From the NCBI GenBank assembly GCA_002508425.1, contig DAKU01000005.1, forward strand, positions 1 through 12,067: a stretch of 12,067 bases of DNA, in the 5' to 3' direction. How positions within the stretch are numbered: the stretch's first letter is position 1; each line of letters begins with the position of its first letter. The notes beneath the pieces were generated by a model. The model was not told the origin of the DNA. It saw only the letters and a list, made by a program, of their open reading frames with translations, and ran no database searches. Position numbers and translations under genes: made by a program. The DNA comes from Methanosarcinaceae archaeon UBA470. GTDB lineage: Archaea > Halobacteriota > Methanosarcinia > Methanosarcinales > Methanosarcinaceae. Of this stretch, positions 6,330 through 12,067 are shown piece after piece.

Positions 6330-7358
6330 ATGTACAACAAAAAAATTAACAGAATTCTAGGAGCAATTTTAATCATTACTGCAATGATGGCTATTGCATT
6401 TATTTCTGGTTGTGCTGAGCCTGAACAAAGCGAAAATCTAACAGAACAAAAGGAAAATCTAACAGAACTAAACTTTGGATACCAGCCCAGTACTCATCAG
6501 ATAGCATACTTGACAGCAAGGGATAAAGGCTTGTGGAATGGAAGCCTAGCACCTTTGGGTATAGTGAAAACAACAGAGAACCTGTTCCCGAGTGGAGCCC
6601 CGGAAATGACATCTATGCTTGCAGGAGACCTTGATGTAGCATATGTGGGAGCTGCACCATTCATATCCGCTCTAAGTGGAGGCCTTGATGCCAAGATCGT
6701 AGCTGCTGTTCAGGTGCAGGGCTCTGACCTCGTAGTGCGCACAGGTGTGCCTTATGAAAAGCCCGAAGATCTTAAAGGACTGAAGATAGCTACATTCCCA
6801 CCAGGAACTATCCAGGACACGCTCTTGAGGAACTGGCTGAAAACAAATAACATTGATCCGGATAAAGATGTAACTATCTTGCCCATGGCACCGGCAGACG
6901 CTGTGACAGCTATCTCGGCTAGCCAGGTTGACGCTGTGTTCCTCCCACATCCCTCTCCAACTGAAATAGAGGAAAAAGGCTACGGTCGAACTGTTATCCA
7001 GTCCGGGGAGATCATGCCCAACCATGCATGCTGTGTCATTGTGGTCCGCGGAGATCTCATAAGGAACCATCCAGAATTAGTGAAGCAGATAGTTCAGACA
7101 CATGTAGATGCTACAAAGTACAACAATGAGCATCCTGATGAAGCAGCACAGATCTATGCAGCTGATCAGGAAATGAATATAACCATTGTTCAGAACTCTA
7201 TAAAAGAATGGGATGGTACATGGGTAGCAAATCCACATCTGATCGTGAACTCAACTGTAGACTATGCGAACATACAGTATGAACTGGGATATATAGAGAA
7301 GCCACTTACGGAAAAAGATATATTTGATATGTCTTTTTATGATTCCTTGCAAAAGTGA
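6330..7358 (+). CDS. ABC transporter substrate-binding lipoprotein, NitT/TauT/SsuA (NMT1-like) class
   Basis: This is the extracytoplasmic receptor of the importer encoded by the next two genes. The protein has 342 residues, normal for the class. A signal sequence with lipobox FISGC (Cys28) predicts lipid anchoring. A short linker with a seven-residue duplication (ENLTEQK, ENLTELN) follows. The binding fold starts at LNFGYQPSTHQIAYLTARDKG (split, residues 47-67) and continues with AGDLDVAYVGAAPFI (98-112), EKPEDLKGLKIATFPPGT (143-160) and QVDAVFLPHPSP (199-210). NHACCVIVVRGDLI (231-244) is a motif I associate with this group. The start is the ATG at 6330, preceded by AGAGGA at good spacing; an upstream TTG (6309) extends the frame but would spoil the signal peptide. 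The substrate is not readable: sulfonates, nitrate-like anions or pyrimidine thiamine precursors all use this fold. Confidence 0.9.
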   Translation: MYNKKINRILGAILIITAMMAIAFISGCAEPEQSENLTEQKENLTELNFGYQPSTHQIAYLTARDKGLWNGSLAPLGIVKTTENLFPSGAPEMTSMLAGDLDVAYVGAAPFISALSGGLDAKIVAAVQVQGSDLVVRTGVPYEKPEDLKGLKIATFPPGTIQDTLLRNWLKTNNIDPDKDVTILPMAPADAVTAISASQVDAVFLPHPSPTEIEEKGYGRTVIQSGEIMPNHACCVIVVRGDLIRNHPELVKQIVQTHVDATKYNNEHPDEAAQIYAADQEMNITIVQNSIKEWDGTWVANPHLIVNSTVDYANIQYELGYIEKPLTEKDIFDMSFYDSLQK

Positions 7359-7408
7359 GTTCATTGACAGCAACTTTCAAGAATAAGCAAGGAGTTCTGT
7401 AAGCGAAA

Positions 7409-8236
7409 ATGATTAAGAAAATAATACACATGCTAAAGGGCAGGGCAGTGGAGATAATATCCATTATCTCTGCCCTTCTGCTGTGGCAACTGGTAGCAGC
7501 TTTTATAGTTCGTAACAAGTTCTTCTTGCCAAGTGTCCTTGATGTTAGTTCTGCTGCAGTAGTGATTTTTCAGCGCCCTTCTGTTTTAGAAATAGGATCA
7601 TTGGCAATAGAAATGCCATTGGTGTTTGTTGACCTCTTACACAGCTTGTTACATTTTTCCATTGGCATGGTAGCTGCCCTGATAATAGGAATACCAATAG
7701 GTTTGATGATGGGTTGGTTCACAACATTTAACAGGATATTTGACCCTATTATTGAGATGTTAAGGCCAATACCCCCTCTTGCGTGGATACCTTTTGCAAT
7801 AATATGGCTGGGGCTTACACCTGTATCGGCAGGTTTTTTGATCTTTATAGGAGCTGTGTTTCCAATAATCATTAACACTTTCACAGGTCTTAAGAGCGTA
7901 CCACGGATCTATGTAGAAGCAGCCAGGGTACTTGGATGCATGAAGGATCGTGATCTTATAAGGTACGTTGCCTTGCCTTCTGCTCTTCCTTCCATAGCCG
8001 CGGGCATAAGAATCGCGATTGGGGTGGGATGGATGTGCCTTGTAGCCGCGGAGATGTTCGGAGTAAGCAAATATGGACTAGGATTCAAGATATGGCATCA
8101 TTACTATCTTCATCAGATGGACATGGTGCTCGTATACATGATGGTTCTGGGTTTCCTGGGGCTGTTCATTGACAAGGTGCTCAGGTATGCTATAGATGAA
8201 CGTCTGCTCAAATGGCAAGCAGGAGTTGTCAGATAA
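7409..8236 (+). CDS. ABC transporter permease, SsuC/TauC-like
   Basis: This is the membrane channel subunit of the importer, 275 residues with about six hydrophobic helices (around 15-34, 73-103, 122-137, 138-160, 195-216 and 238-256). The cytoplasmic EAA loop that docks the ATPase is clear at 170-194, with EAARVLG, a ten-residue gap, and VALPSALP. PIPPLAWIPFAIIWLGL (120-136) is typical of SsuC/TauC/NrtB permeases. The gap of 50 bases to the binding-protein gene and the overlap of one base with the ATPase gene indicate one operon. GGAG (7391-7394) is 14 bases before the ATG, rather far, but no better start is seen. It transports the same unknown substrate as its partners. Confidence 0.92.
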   Translation: MIKKIIHMLKGRAVEIISIISALLLWQLVAAFIVRNKFFLPSVLDVSSAAVVIFQRPSVLEIGSLAIEMPLVFVDLLHSLLHFSIGMVAALIIGIPIGLMMGWFTTFNRIFDPIIEMLRPIPPLAWIPFAIIWLGLTPVSAGFLIFIGAVFPIIINTFTGLKSVPRIYVEAARVLGCMKDRDLIRYVALPSALPSIAAGIRIAIGVGWMCLVAAEMFGVSKYGLGFKIWHHYYLHQMDMVLVYMMVLGFLGLFIDKVLRYAIDERLLKWQAGVVR

Positions 8237-9003
8237 TGGGAAAAGTTGAAATAAAGAATATAACCCGCGCTTTCAGAAAAGAAGGCTCATCTGAAACCCT
8301 TGCATTAGATGACGTGAGCCTTGACATAGATGACAAAGAATTCGTATGTTTCGTAGGTCCTTCTGGGTGCGGTAAGACGACTCTTTTGCGTATTATTGCT
8401 GGTCTTGATGCCCCCGATTCGGGAGAAATAATACTGGATGGAGTAAAAGTATCAATACCTGATTCAAAGAGAGGTATGGTGTTTCAGGAGTATTCGCTTT
8501 TCCCATGGAGAACTGTCACCGAGAACATCACTTTCGGCCCAGAGATGAAAGGTGTTCCCAGAAAACAAGCAATAAAAGAAACCGAGAAATATCTTGAACT
8601 AGTAAGCCTTACACAATTTAAAGACAGTTTCCCATATGAACTCTCAGGAGGCATGAGGCAAAGGGTTGCTATTGCCCGTGCACTTGCAAATGAACCGGAA
8701 GTGTTGCTCATGGATGAGCCCTTCGGTGCACTGGATGCGCAGACCAGGAATTCATTACAGCATCAACTTCTTGATATATGGAATAAGAAACACATAACCA
8801 TCCTGTTCGTTACTCATAGTGTAGATGAAGCTGTATTTCTGGCTGACAGGATAGTAGTTATGACCGCACGCCCCGGTAAAATAAAAGAGATCATAAAAGT
8901 AGATCTCCCACGTCCGAGAATAAGGACAAGTCCCGAAGCCAACAAGCTGAGGACAGCTGTATTGAAGTTGCTCTCCGAAGAAAGAAAAGAGAGAATAGAT
9001 TAA
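8236..9003 (+). CDS. ABC transporter ATP-binding protein, SsuB/TauB-like
   Basis: This is the cytoplasmic ATPase that powers the importer, 255 residues, normal for the class. It has Walker A GPSGCGKT (41-48), the Q-loop Gln84 in MVFQEYSLFPW, signature LSGGM (136-140) followed by RQRVAIARAL, Walker B VLLMDE (156-161), D-loop GALD and switch His194 in FVTHSVDEA. TARPGKI (210-216) is characteristic of the NitT/TauT family. The ATG at 8236 shares its A with the permease stop (TAATG), and AGGAG (8221-8225) lies ten bases upstream, so translation is probably coupled. An ATG at 8212 also opens this frame but would give a longer overlap and a non-conserved N-terminus. All catalytic motifs are intact. 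Confidence 0.95.
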   Translation: MGKVEIKNITRAFRKEGSSETLALDDVSLDIDDKEFVCFVGPSGCGKTTLLRIIAGLDAPDSGEIILDGVKVSIPDSKRGMVFQEYSLFPWRTVTENITFGPEMKGVPRKQAIKETEKYLELVSLTQFKDSFPYELSGGMRQRVAIARALANEPEVLLMDEPFGALDAQTRNSLQHQLLDIWNKKHITILFVTHSVDEAVFLADRIVVMTARPGKIKEIIKVDLPRPRIRTSPEANKLRTAVLKLLSEERKERID

Positions 9004-9015
9004 ATCGTAACTTAC

Positions 9016-9028
9016 AAAAATTAAAAAA
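9016..9028 (-). terminator. Oligo-T terminator of the bactofilin-like gene
   Basis: On the minus strand the sequence after the stop codon reads TTTTTTAATTTTT, the U-rich pattern that ends archaeal transcripts without a hairpin. It lies in the 33-base gap between the convergent ATPase and bactofilin-like genes. No matching T-run is seen for the plus-strand operon. Confidence 0.5.
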
Positions 9029-9036
9029 TATTCAAT

Positions 9037-9468
9037 TCATTCAGAACGTACGATTACTTTCGTTCCAGCCTCTACGTCTTTTATGCTGACCTTGCCCACC
9101 AGTTCCAGCAGTTTTTCAGCTTTTGCAAAACCCATGGAACAGCCTGGACGCACAAGCATCTGCCCGCCGCATGTGGCAGAACCTTCTATCTTCACATCAT
9201 CCATTAGTGTAAGGTCCTTTTCGACCTGTACGTCACCCATTATCTCACAGTGCGGACCAATAATGGCATTATGCGCCTGCACATGACCTTTGACCAGAGA
9301 GTTCTTCCCCAGTTCAAGATTTCCCTCAACTCTCAATTCCTCCCAGAAATTACATCCTGCGCCAACTATCAGATTACCTTTGAGTAGAACGCTATCCTCA
9401 AAGTATGCTTTTCTCTGAATGATGTAGGTATTAGAACCGGGATGGTACTTGATAAATTTTGTATTCAT
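9037..9468 (-). CDS. Small bactofilin-like / polymer-forming beta-helix protein
   Basis: This 143-residue protein is mostly short, regularly spaced beta strands, about 27-108 (LLKGNLIVGAG, LRVEGNLELG, VKGHVQAHNAIIG, EIMGDVQVEKDL, VKIEGSATCGG). That is the pattern of the bactofilin/CcmA (COG1664) right-handed beta-helix and related hexapeptide-like folds. No signal peptide or membrane helix is seen, so it is probably cytoplasmic, perhaps polymer-forming. It has no catalytic motif I can name. The frame runs back to a GTG at 9576 that would overlap the upstream gene. The ATG at 9468, with GTGAT just before it, is preferred and keeps the whole domain. A TATA-like box on the minus strand (9526-9534) suggests its own promoter behind nrdD and the toroid gene. 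Confidence 0.75.
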   Translation of the reverse strand: MNTKFIKYHPGSNTYIIQRKAYFEDSVLLKGNLIVGAGCNFWEELRVEGNLELGKNSLVKGHVQAHNAIIGPHCEIMGDVQVEKDLTLMDDVKIEGSATCGGQMLVRPGCSMGFAKAEKLLELVGKVSIKDVEAGTKVIVRSE

Positions 9469-9512
9469 TTTATCACTGATACAAGGCAATGTAATTAAAA
9501 ACTTGTAGGTAT

Positions 9513-9534
9513 AGGCTAGCCTCTCATATATATT
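9513..9534 (-). promoter_or_regulatory. Candidate promoter with adjacent palindrome for the bactofilin-like gene
   Basis: On the minus strand a TATA-like TAATATATATG (around 9525-9535) is followed at once by the perfect 10-base palindrome AGGCTAGCCT (9513-9522). The ATG lies about 45 bases beyond. The transcript would begin just past the palindrome, so this could be an operator. The call rests only on position and symmetry. Confidence 0.35.
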
Positions 9535-9563
9535 AGTTTCACAAGAGTCTATTTGAGAAGCTG

Positions 9564-10271
9564 TTATGACTGCCACAATGCAAGAGTGATCAGTGATAGA
9601 GAAGTAGCAACAACATTGTCCTCTAATTTACCCCAAAAACCTTCAAAGCTCTGTTTTTTCATGAGCCAGCCTATGGAAACTTCGAGTTCTTCTCTGAAAC
9701 CCATCATTAAAAGAGATTGCATTACTATATTACTAGTTGCTATGTTCTTCCATCCACCGTTCAGTTCACGTTTTTCAAGCAACCAGTATGCCCTCTCATC
9801 AATAAAGTCATGATATTCTCCCTGGATTGCACCCTGTTTTATCAAAGCCGTAATAATTAGGGCAGTGGTTCCTACATGTTCCCACTGTGGTCCATAGTTA
9901 TCAAATAACCATCTACATCCTTCAGGATCATGGATATCCATATCTGCCAGAGCTATGAGAGAATATGTTGTATCGTACACATTACCATTCCAAGAGCCTT
10001 CCTTCACCTGTGAGATAAGCCATTGCTCCATATCAGGGAAAATAAGACCCATTTGAGAAATAGAAGAAACGACCCTGGCAGTTTCCCTTACATTCCCCCC
10101 CCATGGCGGATTGCCTTTTAGCCTTATAAGAAGAGCAGTATGGCAGCTGGGCAGCTTCCATACCCCACGAGCCCAAACCACACGGGCTATTTCCTTGATG
10201 GAATCAGGCTTTTGCACCTCAATCCAATCTAGTGCCTTTGCTATCATAGGGTCCACTATCCTGAAGTCCAT
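9564..10271 (-). CDS. Alpha/alpha-toroid repeat protein (prenyltransferase/squalene-cyclase-like fold), function unknown
   Basis: The protein of 235 residues is a series of helical hairpins with Trp/Gly-rich turns: WARGVWKLPSCHTALLI (33-49), EGSWNGNVYDTTYSLIALA (91-109), EHVGTTALIITALI (131-144), LNGGWKNIATSNIVMQSLLM (170-189) and EGFWGKLEDNVVATSLSLITLAL (split, 210-232). The recurring GxW followed by a D/N-x-x-T/A-S/T-x-x helix resembles QW-type repeats of the terpenoid-cyclase/prenyltransferase toroid fold. It is about one third the length of a squalene cyclase and has no DxDD catalytic motif, so terpene cyclisation is unlikely. A binding or scaffolding role is possible. It lies 35 bases after nrdD on the same strand. 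The first ATG (10271) lacks a ribosome-binding site, with a TATA-like run just upstream (10273-10284), so the second Met (10247) or leaderless/coupled translation is possible. Confidence 0.7.
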   Translation of the reverse strand: MDFRIVDPMIAKALDWIEVQKPDSIKEIARVVWARGVWKLPSCHTALLIRLKGNPPWGGNVRETARVVSSISQMGLIFPDMEQWLISQVKEGSWNGNVYDTTYSLIALADMDIHDPEGCRWLFDNYGPQWEHVGTTALIITALIKQGAIQGEYHDFIDERAYWLLEKRELNGGWKNIATSNIVMQSLLMMGFREELEVSIGWLMKKQSFEGFWGKLEDNVVATSLSLITLALWQS

Positions 10272-10306
10272 GAAATATAATATGCAGGTCTGTATTTAGC
10301 GTTTTT

Positions 10307-12067
10307 CTAACAATGCATCCTATATCTGTGCCTCTGAGCATACTCCACTTTCTTTCCGGGATTCCACTGATTCACATGACCATAATAACCGGTTACTCTG
10401 GATATATGATCGGTAACCGGACTTGAGCACAGTGGACATATTTGATTTACTCCCCTGGAAGTATGCCCCTTACCACATATCGAAAAATCGGGAGAGAAAC
10501 AGAAATAAGCAAGCTTTGTTCCTGCCAGTTTCCGAACAAATTCATTGAGGCCAGCAGGATCAGGAAAACTCTCCCCCATCCATATATGGCAAATGGTACC
10601 ACCTGTAAAGTATGGATGAAACTCTGACTCAATGTTGATCCTGTCAATGAGAGATATACTTGCATGGTAAGGCAAGTGAGTGGAATTTGTGTAATAGTAT
10701 GCTCCTTCACTACCCTGCACTTTAGCTTTTTCCCCGAAGTTCTTTCTGTCGATCATGGCAAGCCTGTGTGCAGTACTTTCTGCAGGAGTCTGCTCGAGAG
10801 TATACTCTACGCCGTCCTCGCGGGAGAACTCCTCTATCCTCTTAAGTATATGAGCAATTATTTTGATACCGTCCTCCGTTTTTTTATCAATACCTTCTCC
10901 CGTCAGGTTCAACAGACATTCATTCATGCCAACCACACCAAATGTAAGATGGCGTTTCTCAAAGTCAAAATATGGTACACCATCGTTGGTCTTATTGAGC
11001 AACCAGGGCAATAGTCCCCATTCATAAAGAGATCTTCTGATGATCTCCTGCCCTTCAAGCAATGCCTGACGCCCCACATCAAGTGCAGTATCCAGCTGCA
11101 CAATGAAATCGTCCTCATCAGATGATCTGAGAGCCATCCCCGGCAAGTTTATGGTTATTACCTTATTGGAGCCTGTCCCCATGCCACCAGCAGTCCATAT
11201 ACCACCTGCATGCCGACTCAGCAATCTGCAACACATGGCATGCACTGTATCTTCTTCCAGGTAAGGAGCTGAAAGGTTAAGGAAATAAGGTGCACCTGTG
11301 GATGAAGCAGCCTGCATGGTTTCCAGCCAGAGAGGATCATTGAAATCGTGGTCTTTGGTAATAGCTGTAGTGATGAGAGGAAACGTGAAAGGGGTACCAG
11401 TGGAATCACCATCTGCCGAAACCCGCATGAAAGCACTGTATATCTGTCTTGCCTCATCTTCAAATTCGGCATATGTTGAATCTAGTGTTTTACCCCCGTA
11501 TATCACTCTCTCATCCTTCAATGCAGGAGGACATTTCAATCTAAGGCCTATGTTGGTAAAAGCACTTTGTGCACCTATCCGATTAGACTGGTTCATCTGG
11601 AACATGAAACTCTGAAGTACCTGGTAAACTGTGGACTCGTCCATCCTCTCAAAATACAGATAGGGAGCCAGCAACCAATTGAGCATATCTACTGCCTGAG
11701 CCCCTGCAAAGAACTGCTGAGAATGCATCATGAACGACATTACATGAAAGAGGGCAGAGTCCAGTCTTTTAGCAGGCAGGCTGCGCGTGTCAGGGAACTT
11801 CAGACCGTCCATAAGAATGATACGTCCGTCTATGCCATTACAGTAAGGCATGAAAGGGCTATGCAGGTCATGAATATGTATCAGACCTTCCAGATGGGCT
11901 GCTGCCACATCTTTAGAGTAAAGTTTTTCTAGAGCATACCGTTTCTTTACCTGCGATGCAATATGCAAATCTATTACAGAGGGGCTGGTCCTGGTGTTAG
12001 AGTTCTCGGCTAGAAGCCAGCTCTTTTTGAATAGGACATCGTCTATGAGCTCCACAGGGTCCTTAAA
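10307..12067 (-). CDS. nrdD: Anaerobic (class III) ribonucleoside-triphosphate reductase, catalytic subunit (5' partial)
   Basis: NrdD reduces ribonucleoside triphosphates to deoxy forms without oxygen, using a glycyl radical installed by the radical-SAM activase NrdG (not in this window). The frame is open to the window end, so the N-terminus, including any ATP-cone, is missing. A GTG at 12055 opens the visible frame but is probably internal. Numbering from there: IHIHDLHSPFMPYC (59-72) is conserved, and MCCRL (274-278) holds the expected active-site thiyl cysteine. EQTPAEST (421-428) and YFTGGT with HIWMGE (482-495) also fit the family. C527, H531, C540 and C543 form the likely zinc site. 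Gly556 in RVTGYYG is the expected glycyl-radical residue, followed by WNPGK (564-568). The C-terminus is complete. The stop is TAG, the only amber stop in this window. Confidence 0.95.
   Translation of the reverse strand, partial: FKDPVELIDDVLFKKSWLLAENSNTRTSPSVIDLHIASQVKKRYALEKLYSKDVAAAHLEGLIHIHDLHSPFMPYCNGIDGRIILMDGLKFPDTRSLPAKRLDSALFHVMSFMMHSQQFFAGAQAVDMLNWLLAPYLYFERMDESTVYQVLQSFMFQMNQSNRIGAQSAFTNIGLRLKCPPALKDERVIYGGKTLDSTYAEFEDEARQIYSAFMRVSADGDSTGTPFTFPLITTAITKDHDFNDPLWLETMQAASSTGAPYFLNLSAPYLEEDTVHAMCCRLLSRHAGGIWTAGGMGTGSNKVITINLPGMALRSSDEDDFIVQLDTALDVGRQALLEGQEIIRRSLYEWGLLPWLLNKTNDGVPYFDFEKRHLTFGVVGMNECLLNLTGEGIDKKTEDGIKIIAHILKRIEEFSREDGVEYTLEQTPAESTAHRLAMIDRKNFGEKAKVQGSEGAYYYTNSTHLPYHASISLIDRINIESEFHPYFTGGTICHIWMGESFPDPAGLNEFVRKLAGTKLAYFCFSPDFSICGKGHTSRGVNQICPLCSSPVTDHISRVTGYYGHVNQWNPGKKVEYAQRHRYRMHC

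Noticed and set aside
9469..9576. N-terminal extension of the bactofilin-like protein from a GTG at 9576
   Set aside because: It would overlap the end of the toroid gene, begins with GTG without a ribosome-binding site and runs through a TATA box and palindrome; the ATG at 9468 has a GTGAT motif and keeps the full domain.
11298..11932. Plus-strand open frames opposite nrdD (105 and 121 codons)
   Set aside because: They lie entirely over the intact nrdD coding sequence, show no domain pattern and have no promoter or ribosome-binding site.
1..12067. Search by eye for CRISPR arrays, transposases, integrases, att-site repeats, tRNA and toxin-antitoxin pairs
   Set aside because: No regularly spaced direct repeats, transposase motifs, terminal inverted repeats with target duplications, cloverleaf sequences or small paired toxin-like genes were found; repeats seen are internal to the S-layer-type gene.

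Overview
The window looks like the chromosome of a methanogenic archaeon of the Methanosarcinaceae (a Methanolobus-, Methanomethylovorans- or Methanococcoides-like organism). The evidence is a large envelope protein with two tandem Methanosarcina-type S-layer domains (the MA0829/PF07752 kind), an archaeal-type ThiL with a TDMLH...TDFP signature, a class III (anaerobic) ribonucleotide reductase, TATA-box promoters, and Shine-Dalgarno motifs of the GGAG/GTGAT kind. The sequence is moderately AT-rich. I see no IS element, phage gene, CRISPR array, tRNA or rRNA. Most of the window reads as ordinary core and envelope chromosome. Family names come from recognition of motifs; no database search was run.

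Layout, left to right. (1) 1-588 (+): the 3' part of a DUF4349-type membrane-anchored coiled-coil protein, cut by the window edge. (2) 589-904: a non-coding stretch with a weak hairpin, TATA boxes and a perfect 12-bp-arm palindrome just upstream of thiL. (3) 905-1906 (+): thiL. (4) 1950-5654 (+): a mosaic secreted, membrane-anchored S-layer-type protein of about 1234 residues, with four Ig-like repeats, two S-layer domains, two more beta-sandwich modules, a CARDB-like module and a C-terminal membrane helix. (5) 5630-5676: a strong hairpin plus T-run between convergent genes. (6) 5661-6182 (-): a helix-turn-helix regulator, divergent from (7) 6330-9003 (+): a three-gene ABC importer of the NitT/TauT/SsuABC class (lipoprotein, permease, ATPase). 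(8) On the minus strand, read from right to left: nrdD (5' end outside the window), an alpha/alpha-toroid (prenyltransferase/squalene-cyclase-like) protein, and a short bactofilin-like beta-helix protein.

How they work together. The regulator and ABC importer form a plausible self-contained uptake unit: a ligand-sensing regulator transcribed away from the transporter it may control. The substrate cannot be read from the sequence; sulfonates, including the methanogen cofactor coenzyme M, and thiamine-precursor-like compounds are possible. ThiL makes thiamine diphosphate, and the palindrome ahead of it is the clearest unexplained regulatory signal. The S-layer-type protein belongs to the cell envelope. 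NrdD makes deoxynucleotides anaerobically. The two small genes downstream of it have no evident link to that reaction.

Nothing here is convincingly a wholly new system. The best items for follow-up are the thiL palindrome, the mosaic S-layer protein, the regulator/transporter pair, and the toroid and bactofilin-like genes behind nrdD.
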